Source: Bacillus sp. Xin1 (GTDB lineage Bacteria > Bacillota > Bacilli > Bacillales > Bacillaceae_G). From it: 64,000 nt of DNA. The position numbers were made by a program, and so were the translations under genes. The stretch covers positions 340,243-404,242 of the forward strand of contig NZ_JABUAE010000002.1 in assembly GCF_013314535.1 (NCBI RefSeq). Direction: 5' to 3'. Below, piece after piece: positions 56,871-64,000 of this stretch. Position 1 is the stretch's first letter; every line of letters starts with the position of its first letter. The notes below the pieces were generated by a model. That model was not told the DNA's origin. It worked only from the letters and a program-made list of their open reading frames with translations, and did not search any database.

Positions 56871-56901
56871 AAAAGGGCTGCCTGTATGCAGCTCTTTTTT
56901 A
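56869..56901 (+). terminator. terminator of ypwA
   Basis: Stem agggctgc with gcagctct around a 6-nt loop, then TTTTTT. Confidence 0.88.
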
Positions 56902-56949
56902 TGAATAAAAGCTTTACCATACATGTGTTTAATGGGAGGAGGAGATACG

Positions 56950-58317
56950 ATGAAGTATACTTTTGGAGTTATGACACAAGAGCAAGCAGAAGAAATTGCG
57001 TATCATTGGCACTATGAGGGAAAGTATTCGTTTTATGATATGGAAGCGGATCAGGAAGATTTAGCTGAGTTTTTAGATTCTAATATACGTGGAGAAATGA
57101 CTTTTGCAGTTTGTGAGGAGAAGGAGACCGTTGGCTTCTTTCGTTTTAATAGAGTAGATGTACATATAGTAGATATTGGACTTGGAATGAAACCAAATTT
57201 GACTGGAAGGGGTTTTGGTGAAGCGTTTATACAGAGAGGCTTAGAATTTTGTATGGAAAAATATCAACCGCAGTATATAACGCTTTCAGTAGCAACTTTT
57301 AATGAAAGAGCAATAAAAGTCTATAAAAAGGTAGGATTCGAAGTAGTCGGTACTTTTATTCAAGCGACAAATGGAAGTCGTTTTGAATTTTTAAAAATGA
57401 TTTGGAGATCTAACTTGAAATTTGGTAAAAGGAAGTTAGTCGGATACTCGCTAACTGCAGAAGCGTTATTCGTAAAGAATTCTATAACGGGGAGGGGAAT
57501 GAAAATGAGTAAATTAAGTGAAATAAATAGATTTGAAAATAGATTTACAAAAGAGATTATTGAGGTAGCAGCTGTTACAGGAGCATCGGGTGTAGGTGCG
57601 GGAAAAGCAGGTGATGCTATTTTGTGGGGTGCATCAATCCCTTTGATTGCATGGAAAGATTTATGTAATCCTGAATTGATTATAGAAGGAAAACTAAGAC
57701 TTGAATGGTTAGCTGATGATGCAGAATTGAGACGGTCAAGAGAACTTTTACAAGAAAATACCGTTGTAAGGTTGCTGGTGCGTAGGGAAGAAAATGCAAT
57801 GATGCTTGTTCAGGTTTTGGACAAAACATATGAAGATAATGAATTAGAAAAGATATTACAAGATTCAATGAAGCCAGTCTATTATCAAGATAAGATATTC
57901 GGTGAGTTTACACTTGAGAAGACTGTGGAGTTATTCGAAAAGCAAATTTCTTGGGTTGGTGAAGAATGTAGTTTATCTTTTGATTGGAATAAAGATGAAC
58001 AGATAATGCAGGATGCTTTAAAAACAGCATATATACTTTTCGAGGGGCAAAATGAATGGGATAGAAAAATGAAATTGTTCGCAGTAACAGAACTACTGGA
58101 GTTAGCAAATGAGTGGTTACAGGATGATGATGAGAAAACCGTAGATGAGGTTACACAGGAAATGTTCATTAATTTGATGAAGTTAGAAAGTATAAGTGTT
58201 TATCCAGATGGTGATTTTACAATATATTTTTCGGATGGAGATATGTTTTGGGGACATTGTATTGTTGTAGATGGAAATATTAATGGAACGTTTAATTCAG
58301 CTGAGATTGCAGGATAA
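56950..58317 (+). CDS. GNAT acetyltransferase fused in frame to a DUF2262 protein
   Basis: A 455-residue open frame. Residues 1-153 are a complete GNAT N-acetyltransferase (IGLGMKPNLTGRGFGEAFIQRGLEF for acetyl-CoA binding; FNERAIKVYKKVGFEVVG). Residues ~154-183 look like translated intergenic DNA. From residue ~186 the frame is a DUF2262-type protein. ATG 56950 follows gggaggaggag. An internal ggggagggg and ATG at 57505 show the second part has its own start. The frame probably arose by loss of the GNAT stop; whether the full fusion is made is unknown. Confidence 0.7.
   Translation: MKYTFGVMTQEQAEEIAYHWHYEGKYSFYDMEADQEDLAEFLDSNIRGEMTFAVCEEKETVGFFRFNRVDVHIVDIGLGMKPNLTGRGFGEAFIQRGLEFCMEKYQPQYITLSVATFNERAIKVYKKVGFEVVGTFIQATNGSRFEFLKMIWRSNLKFGKRKLVGYSLTAEALFVKNSITGRGMKMSKLSEINRFENRFTKEIIEVAAVTGASGVGAGKAGDAILWGASIPLIAWKDLCNPELIIEGKLRLEWLADDAELRRSRELLQENTVVRLLVRREENAMMLVQVLDKTYEDNELEKILQDSMKPVYYQDKIFGEFTLEKTVELFEKQISWVGEECSLSFDWNKDEQIMQDALKTAYILFEGQNEWDRKMKLFAVTELLELANEWLQDDDEKTVDEVTQEMFINLMKLESISVYPDGDFTIYFSDGDMFWGHCIVVDGNINGTFNSAEIAG
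57505..58317 (+). CDS. DUF2262 domain protein with its own start
   Basis: A 270-residue protein if translated from ATG 57505 (ggggagggg 7 nt upstream). The N-terminal part (ENRFTKEIIEVAAVTGASGVGAGKAGDAILWGASI) is followed by ~100 residues of acidic sequence and the DUF2262 domain at the C-terminus (TELLELANEWLQDD, LESISVYPDGDFTIYFSDGDMFWGHCIVVDG, TFNSAEIAG). DUF2262 proteins often occur with immunity-like or DUF-rich loci; function is unknown. It is in frame with the upstream GNAT gene with no stop between them. Confidence 0.65.
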   Translation: MSKLSEINRFENRFTKEIIEVAAVTGASGVGAGKAGDAILWGASIPLIAWKDLCNPELIIEGKLRLEWLADDAELRRSRELLQENTVVRLLVRREENAMMLVQVLDKTYEDNELEKILQDSMKPVYYQDKIFGEFTLEKTVELFEKQISWVGEECSLSFDWNKDEQIMQDALKTAYILFEGQNEWDRKMKLFAVTELLELANEWLQDDDEKTVDEVTQEMFINLMKLESISVYPDGDFTIYFSDGDMFWGHCIVVDGNINGTFNSAEIAG

Positions 58318-58338
58318 ATGATATATACTGTAAGGGAA

Positions 58339-58371
58339 TAAAAAGCAGAGGGAATTCCCTCTGCTTTTTAT
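58339..58371. terminator. bidirectional terminator
   Basis: A perfect 12-bp stem (aaagcagaggga with tccctctgcttt; aat/att loop) between convergent genes with A- and T-runs on its flanks. Confidence 0.9.
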
Positions 58372-60021
58372 TTACCACAATTTAAACCCTTTCGAACCAG
58401 GCGGAGCATTTTGAATCATATCAATAAATGGAATGGTGTAAGCAAATAAAATAAGTAACGCTGTAATGCCAATCCAAAGCTTCCAATTATCAAAAACTAA
58501 TGGCGTACGTTCAGATGCATCGGCTACTTCACCGATTGGGAACTCAGTTTGCCCTTTTGGTGCGAAGAAGACTAGGTCTATATAAATGATGATCGCAATT
58601 ACAATGCCAACGAATAAAATGGATCCTCCGACTGCTTGGGCAATTTGGTATGGAATCCATTCGAGTGCTTGTTGTGAATTTCCATATGTAGAAAAAGCTG
58701 AGCGACGAGGTGCTCCGAGTAATCCGGCAAAGTGCATACCAGCAGACATGAAGAACATACCAATCGCCCATACGCAAGTTTGAATCATAGCAAGTCGATT
58801 CATTTCTTTTGTCATAACGCGTCCTGTTAGATGTGGAATTAACCAGTAGGCGATTCCGAAAAATGTTAATATAACAGAGGTTGCCAATGTTAAATGGAAA
58901 TGTCCCGTTACCCATACAGTATTGTGAACGACTTGATTTAGTTGGTTACTTGCATTAACAAGTCCACCAGCACCAGCTGGAATAAACATTAACATACCGA
59001 CGAATGGGGCGAAAAATCTAGCATCTCCCCATGGAAGCATGCGAAGCCATCCAAATAATCCAGTAGCCCCTTTTGATCGTCCAAATTGTTCAAAGGTTGC
59101 AAATAAGGAGAAGGCAGTCATTAAAGAGGGAATAACAACCATAAATGTTAAGACAACTTGCAAGTATTTCCAACCAGGATCAATGCCTGGTTCGGTTAAT
59201 TGATGGTGGAATCCTACAGGCATAGAAAAGAGTAAAAATAAGATAAATGACAAACGAGCTAGTGAATCACTGAAGATTTTACCACCAATGATTTTCGGTA
59301 TAATGACATACCAAGCCATATAGGCAGGAAGGAGCCAAAAATAAACGAGTGGATGACCGAAGTACCAAAATAATGTTCGACTGACTAAGACATCGATTTT
59401 ATCAACAAAGCCTAAGCTCCATGGAATAAATTGAATAAGTGCTGCAGCTGCAACACCGAGCGTTGCAACAAGCCACAGTGCCATTGTTACAACAGCCATA
59501 AAGCTTAACAAGGGACCTATTTTTCCTTTGTTATGTTTTTTCCATGTACGATACTGAGCAAACATTGCAAATCCGCTAAACCAACTTCCAACAATAACAA
59601 GGGTAAGTCCAATATAAAACCCAGGGTGCGCTTTTAATGGAGCATAGAAGGTATAGAGTACAGTTGCTTTATTGAGTAGAATAAAGATAGCAGTAAGTGT
59701 TGTTCCAACTGTCATAAGCCAAAAGCCAATCCAGCCTGTTTGTCGAACACCTTTTGATAGGACACCGGTTGTTTTACTCATACAAGCAAATAAGAAGCCA
59801 ATAATAAAGAAAGTTGTTAATACGATTCCAAGTAAAACGCCATGTGTAGTTAACACTTGATAGTAGCCAATGCCGGCAGGTAAATTGAATTTCCCTGAGC
59901 GAACGAGAACTTGCAGTAATCCACATAAACCACCTAGAAAAAGAGCAATAAATGCGATATGGATATGAGCCATTGTTAATTTGGCATCTCGTTTACTTAT
60001 TTTATCTTGCAATGTAATCAT
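58372..60021 (-). CDS. cbaA: ba3-type cytochrome c oxidase subunit I
   Basis: A 549-residue heme-copper oxidase core with about 13 membrane segments. Heme and copper ligands lie in MAHIHIAF near residue 18, FWYFGHPLVYFWLLPAYMAWYVI near residue 217, and VWVTGHFHLTLA near residue 372. The D-channel motif of A-type enzymes is absent, as in the B (ba3) family. It pumps protons while reducing oxygen. The start overlaps the subunit II stop by 4 nt. Confidence 0.9.
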   Translation of the reverse strand: MITLQDKISKRDAKLTMAHIHIAFIALFLGGLCGLLQVLVRSGKFNLPAGIGYYQVLTTHGVLLGIVLTTFFIIGFLFACMSKTTGVLSKGVRQTGWIGFWLMTVGTTLTAIFILLNKATVLYTFYAPLKAHPGFYIGLTLVIVGSWFSGFAMFAQYRTWKKHNKGKIGPLLSFMAVVTMALWLVATLGVAAAALIQFIPWSLGFVDKIDVLVSRTLFWYFGHPLVYFWLLPAYMAWYVIIPKIIGGKIFSDSLARLSFILFLLFSMPVGFHHQLTEPGIDPGWKYLQVVLTFMVVIPSLMTAFSLFATFEQFGRSKGATGLFGWLRMLPWGDARFFAPFVGMLMFIPAGAGGLVNASNQLNQVVHNTVWVTGHFHLTLATSVILTFFGIAYWLIPHLTGRVMTKEMNRLAMIQTCVWAIGMFFMSAGMHFAGLLGAPRRSAFSTYGNSQQALEWIPYQIAQAVGGSILFVGIVIAIIIYIDLVFFAPKGQTEFPIGEVADASERTPLVFDNWKLWIGITALLILFAYTIPFIDMIQNAPPGSKGFKLW

Positions 60022-60491
60022 TTTTCAGTTACCTCTACTTTCGCGCTCATCATATGATGGCCGGTACCACAGTATTCATTACAGACAATTAAATACTCCC
60101 CTGTTTTTGGGAAAACTTGTGAAGCAGTACTTACATATCCAGGCTCAACCATCATATTGACATTTGTTCCTGCGATTTCAAACCCATGAACAACATCTTT
60201 TGTTGCTACAACAAAATCTACTTTTGCACCTTTTGGTACTTTAATTGTATTCGGAGTGAAAGAGAAGGCCTGTGAGACAATCGTCACCTGATAATGATTT
60301 TTCCCCACCTTTTTAACACCAGGTTGATCAAATGGTGCCGTTGCGTGAACCTTTTCGGGGTCAATTGTAGTTAAACAACTTGGTGGTTTGTTACCCATAT
60401 AAAAAGCACTAATTCCTAAAATAGCTAAAAATACGAATAGTGAACCAACACCGAAAATGAGCCAAATTTTTTCGTATTTATGTAAGTGAAT
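60018..60491 (-). CDS. cbaB: ba3-type cytochrome c oxidase subunit II, apparent ATT start
   Basis: A CuA-bearing subunit of 157 residues if read from ATT 60491. The frame from there encodes HLHKYEKIWLIFGVGSLFVFL..., the membrane anchor, joined to MGNKPPSC and the CuA domain (VVHGFEIAGTNVNM; CNEYCGTGHHMM). No ATG, GTG or TTG lies in frame between an upstream stop and ATG 60398, and starting at 60398 would delete the anchor. A gggagatgggg site is well placed for the ATT. Confidence 0.75.
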   Translation of the reverse strand: MHLHKYEKIWLIFGVGSLFVFLAILGISAFYMGNKPPSCLTTIDPEKVHATAPFDQPGVKKVGKNHYQVTIVSQAFSFTPNTIKVPKGAKVDFVVATKDVVHGFEIAGTNVNMMVEPGYVSTASQVFPKTGEYLIVCNEYCGTGHHMMSAKVEVTEK

Positions 60492-60520
60492 ATCCCCATC
60501 TCCCTTTTCAAAACGATATT

Positions 60521-60667
60521 TTATAGCCGATTAACAAAAATTTGATAGACACTAAACCATGTGAAAATAATGAAAAAGCCGACAAAAAAAACAGCGGTTA
60601 AAGTTCCTTTTAATGAACTTTTTTCATTCGTTTCGGATTCTGTTTGATGTAATTTATGTTCGCCCAT
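60521..60667 (-). CDS. small cytochrome c oxidase subunit IIa-like protein
   Basis: A 48-residue protein with a hydrophilic N-terminus (MGEHKLHQTESETNEKSS) and one membrane helix (LTAVFFVGFFIIFTWFSVYQIFV). ba3 oxidases carry a single-helix subunit IIa, usually encoded first in the operon as here. aaggagggg precedes its ATG. The stop lies 29 nt before the subunit II start. Too short to be caught by length filters. Confidence 0.75.
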   Translation of the reverse strand: MGEHKLHQTESETNEKSSLKGTLTAVFFVGFFIIFTWFSVYQIFVNRL

Positions 60668-60966
60668 GATACCCCTCCTTAGATAAATAAAAATCTTACA
60701 TTTTTATAATACAAAAAATTTAGAAAATTTTATCGCATCCTAATATGCTTTCAAAAAGTGTTCATTAATACAATAAAAACTATGTCTATAATGAGAACTT
60801 GAAAAGTCGTGACTTCTTACAAGTTTTGGTATGTGAATTTGTGAAGAAAATGTGAAATGATAACTCTTTTGAAATTTCTGGGATGGTGTGTATGATTGAA
60901 TTTGGATAACTTATATGGTGGGGAGCATAAAGCACGTGGATAGAAGAATAAATGAGGAGAGAGGCA

Positions 60967-61713
60967 ATGATTACGATAAAAACGAAAAAAGAAATAAATT
61001 TGATGCGTGAATCTGGAAAATTGCTAGCTTCGTGTCATCAAGAACTTGCAAAGATGATAAAGCCAGGGATTACTACACTAGAAATTGATACATTTGTTGA
61101 AATGTATTTAGAAAAACATGGTGCATCGCCGGAGCAAAAAGGATATAACGATTATCCATATGCAATATGTGCGTCTGTGAACGATGAAATGTGTCATGGT
61201 TTTCCAACTAATCAACCGTTACATGTAGGAGATATTATTACGATTGATATGGTAGTGAACTTAAATGGTGCGCTTGCTGATTCTGCATGGACTTATCAAG
61301 TAGGAGATATTTCTCATGAGGCAGAAAAGTTACTACTAGTAACAGAAAATGCTTTATATAAAGGGATTGAGCAAGCGATAGTTGGAAATCGTGTAGGGGA
61401 TATTGGATATGCGATTGAAAGCTACGTGACCTCAGAAGGATGTTCTGTGGCAAGGGATTTTACAGGGCATGGAATTGGTAAGGAAATTCATGAGGAACCT
61501 GCAATTTTTCATTTTGGAAAGCTAGGTCAAGGACCAGAACTACAAGAAGGAATGGTTATAACGATTGAACCCATTGTAAATGTAGGGATGCGATATTCAA
61601 AAGTAGATTTAAATGGGTGGACTGCAAGGACAATGGATGGAAAGCTGTCAGCGCAATACGAGCATACGATAGCAATTACAAAGGATGGACCAGTTATTTT
61701 AACGACTCTTTAG
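60967..61713 (+). CDS. map: methionine aminopeptidase type I
   Basis: A 248-residue enzyme that removes the initiator methionine. The five metal ligands can be placed in DIITIDMVVNLNGALADSA (Asp), GHGIGKEIHEEP (His) and TIEPIVNVG plus YEHTIAIT (Glu). ATG 60967 fits gaggagagagg. This is a stand-alone map rather than the one in the ribosomal operon, so it is probably a second copy. The 60668-60966 gap upstream holds no gene that I can see. Confidence 0.93.
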   Translation: MITIKTKKEINLMRESGKLLASCHQELAKMIKPGITTLEIDTFVEMYLEKHGASPEQKGYNDYPYAICASVNDEMCHGFPTNQPLHVGDIITIDMVVNLNGALADSAWTYQVGDISHEAEKLLLVTENALYKGIEQAIVGNRVGDIGYAIESYVTSEGCSVARDFTGHGIGKEIHEEPAIFHFGKLGQGPELQEGMVITIEPIVNVGMRYSKVDLNGWTARTMDGKLSAQYEHTIAITKDGPVILTTL

Positions 61714-61822
61714 CAGGAAATACAAAATGTAAGAGTTTCCAAAACTCGAACGAAAATGATATTTTCGTGAAATTTGTACGTGTTTTTTATTAGAGATGCT
61801 TTTCAAAATAAAAAAAATGCGT

Positions 61823-61828
61823 TATAAT
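61823..61828 (+). promoter_or_regulatory. -10 box of the xpt-pbuX operon
   Basis: TATAAT about 28 bp before the riboswitch aptamer. A matching -35 is not obvious (TTTCAA at 61801-61806, 16-bp gap). Confidence 0.6.
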
Positions 61829-61853
61829 CCCTCTATAAAATAAATAGGTTAGC

Positions 61854-61928
61854 TACACTCATATAATCGCGGGGATATGGCCTGCAAGTTTCTACCGAAG
61901 TACCGTAAATACTTTGACTATGAGTGAG
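61854..61928 (+). promoter_or_regulatory. guanine riboswitch aptamer
   Basis: The purine aptamer is complete: P1 (cactcat with atgagtg), TATAATCGCGGGGATATGGC-type P2 region, loops with AAGTTTCTACC, P3, then TTTGACTATGAG. The specificity base in GACTAT is C, so guanine or xanthine-type purines are expected rather than adenine. It controls xpt-pbuX through the terminator downstream. Confidence 0.95.
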
Positions 61929-61950
61929 GACGAATATATTGCTGGTTTAG

Positions 61951-62640
<690 letters not shown>

Positions 62641-62642
62641 TC

Positions 62643-63965
62643 ATGAAGCAACACCCTTTTAAAATTGCATCCCTTGGTGTTCAACATATGCTTGCGATGT
62701 ATGCAGGAGCGATAATTGTTCCGCTTATTGTTGGCGGGGGACTTGGCTTAAATCAACGAGAATTAACATACTTAGTATCCATCGATTTATTAATGTGTGG
62801 TGTCGCAACGATTTTACAAGCTTTATCGAATCGATTTTTTGGAATTGGTCTTCCCGTTGTACTCGGTTGTACATTTACAGCAGTAGGACCGATGATTGCA
62901 ATCGGTAAACAGTACGGTGTTTCTTCCATATATGGAGCAATTATTGCAGCAGGGTTGTTCGTTGTTATTTTTGCGAAACTATTTGGAAAGCTTGTAAAAC
63001 TATTCCCGCCTGTTGTAACGGGTTCTGTTGTTACAGTTATTGGGGTTACATTAGTTCCGGCAGCAATTAATGATATGGCTGGGGGCGTAGGGAGTAAAGA
63101 TTTTGGTAGCCTTGAAAACTTAGCGTTAGCATTTGGGGTTTTATTATTTATCATCATTATGTATCGTTTCTTTGATGGTTTTATTCGCTCTATTTCTATA
63201 TTACTTGGTCTTTTATTTGGTACGATTGTTGCATCCTTTATGGGGAAAGTGAGCTTGCAAGCGGTTGGAGAGGCAGATTGGTTCCACGGTATTCAGCCAT
63301 TTTACTTCGGTACACCAACATTTGAGCTAACGCCGGTTATTACGATGATTCTCGTTGCTTGCGTTGGTATTGTAGAAGCAACAGGTGTGTACTTTGCCTT
63401 ATCTGATATTTGTAATAAAAAAATCGGTGAGAAAGAGTTAACAAAAGGTTATCGTGCTGAAGGATTAGCAATGGTTTTAGGTGGTATTTTTAATGCATTT
63501 CCGTATACGACTTATTCTCAAAACGTTGGTCTTATTCAATTAACAGGTGTACGAAATCGTGTTATTATTTACACTTGCGGTGGTATGTTAATCGTGCTTG
63601 GCTTTATTCCGAAAATTGCAGCTATCACAACGATTATTCCAAAACCGGTTCTTGGCGGTGCGATGCTTGCCATGTTTGGAATGGTTATGGCATATGGAAT
63701 TAAAATGTTAAGCCGTGTAGACTTTGGAAAACAAGAAAATTTACTAATTGTAGCATGCTCCGTTGGTATTGGTCTTGGTGTAACAGTCGTTCCAACGTTA
63801 TTCTCTCAGCTTCCAGAAAATATCCGTATTTTAACAGATAACGGAATTGTACTTGGAAGTGCGTCAGCTGTACTTTTAAATATTGTATTTAATATGGTTC
63901 CAGAGCGTAAAGTGAAAGAAAAAGAAGAGCAAGTTCCAGTACAAAGTGCAGTAAGAGAAGCATAA
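62643..63965 (+). CDS. pbuX: xanthine permease
   Basis: A 440-residue nucleobase-cation symporter-2 protein with 12-14 membrane segments. Family motifs are QHMLAMYAGAIIVPLIVGGGLGL near residue 15 and NAFPYTTYSQNVGLIQLTGVRNR near residue 290. It imports xanthine for the adjacent xpt. A gcggaggtg site lies in the xpt end. Complete within the window. Confidence 0.96.
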   Translation: MKQHPFKIASLGVQHMLAMYAGAIIVPLIVGGGLGLNQRELTYLVSIDLLMCGVATILQALSNRFFGIGLPVVLGCTFTAVGPMIAIGKQYGVSSIYGAIIAAGLFVVIFAKLFGKLVKLFPPVVTGSVVTVIGVTLVPAAINDMAGGVGSKDFGSLENLALAFGVLLFIIIMYRFFDGFIRSISILLGLLFGTIVASFMGKVSLQAVGEADWFHGIQPFYFGTPTFELTPVITMILVACVGIVEATGVYFALSDICNKKIGEKELTKGYRAEGLAMVLGGIFNAFPYTTYSQNVGLIQLTGVRNRVIIYTCGGMLIVLGFIPKIAAITTIIPKPVLGGAMLAMFGMVMAYGIKMLSRVDFGKQENLLIVACSVGIGLGVTVVPTLFSQLPENIRILTDNGIVLGSASAVLLNIVFNMVPERKVKEKEEQVPVQSAVREA

Positions 63966-63967
63966 TT

Positions 63968-64000
63968 AAAAGCAAGGTCTCGTCACGAGACCTTGCTTTT
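63968..64000 (+). terminator. terminator of xpt-pbuX
   Basis: A perfect 15-bp stem (aaaagcaaggtctcg with cgagaccttgctttt) at the edge of the window; the T run is at its end. Confidence 0.9.

Noticed and set aside
60018-60398. Subunit II starting at ATG 60398
   Set aside because: This would remove the in-frame membrane anchor encoded just upstream and leaves no ribosome binding site at that ATG.
56950-60667. A defence or toxin-immunity island around the GNAT-DUF2262 locus
   Set aside because: Flanking genes are core metabolism and respiration, no mobile genes or toxin partner are present, and base composition is not different enough to argue transfer.

Overview
This is ordinary core chromosome of a low-GC, endospore-forming Firmicute, almost certainly a member of the Bacillus cereus group. 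Three things point there: gene order follows the Bacillus subtilis ypzI-to-ypwA segment almost gene for gene; bacillithiol, menaquinone-7 and many sporulation genes are present (spoIVA, spoVIF-like, yphA/yphB, ypjB, sspM, cotD, yppG); and six short intergenic repeats bounded by TTTAT resemble the bcr1 element of the B. cereus group. No prophage, insertion sequence, CRISPR array or recognisable defence island is present.

Layout: 0-2.2 kb, ypzI and a sporulation membrane module (yphA, YIEGIA protein, small partner). 2.2-9.3 kb, der, gpsA, spoVIF-like, yphE, yphF, spoIVA, hup, folE. 9.5-12.6 kb, menaquinone side-chain genes hepS-menG-hepT, then ndk. 12.9-16.9 kb, a decayed aromatic operon: aroC and aroB intact, aroH a multiply frameshifted pseudogene, hisC intact, tyrA missing, and only the last ~25 codons of an EPSP synthase gene left in front of a terminator. 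16.9-21.6 kb, ypiA, ypiB, ypiF and the menaquinol:cytochrome c reductase qcrABC. 21.7-26.6 kb, membrane and sporulation genes, a zinc peptidase, a uracil-DNA glycosylase-like protein and a YitT protein. 26.9-35 kb, a compact operon from ypjD to birA (dapB, mgsA, bshB1, bshA, cca, birA) and panBCD behind a structured leader. 35.4-45.9 kb, dinG, ypmA, ypmB, aspB, dnaD, nth, ypoC, with ponA and recU convergent. 46-51.1 kb, small sporulation or coat genes, ypsA and gpsB. 51.1-57 kb, rnpB, the 23S rRNA methyltransferase ypsC, a second DinG-like helicase and the M32 carboxypeptidase. 57-60.7 kb, a GNAT-DUF2262 fusion ORF and a convergent ba3-type oxidase operon (subunits IIa, II, I). 60.9-64 kb, map and a guanine-riboswitch-controlled xpt-pbuX operon.

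Themes: respiration is represented by heptaprenyl/menaquinone synthesis, QcrABC and a ba3-type oxidase; cofactor and thiol supply by panBCD, birA, bshA/bshB1 and folE; genome maintenance by recU, nth, two DinG-family helicases, dnaD and RNase P RNA. The most unusual sequence features are the eroded aromatic operon, an oxidase subunit II gene whose best start codon is ATT, an in-frame GNAT-DUF2262 fusion that keeps an internal ribosome binding site, three in-gene tandem repeats (ponA, yppG, cotD), and bcr1-like elements, one of which supplies the stop codon of sspM. I found no convincing wholly new multi-gene system.
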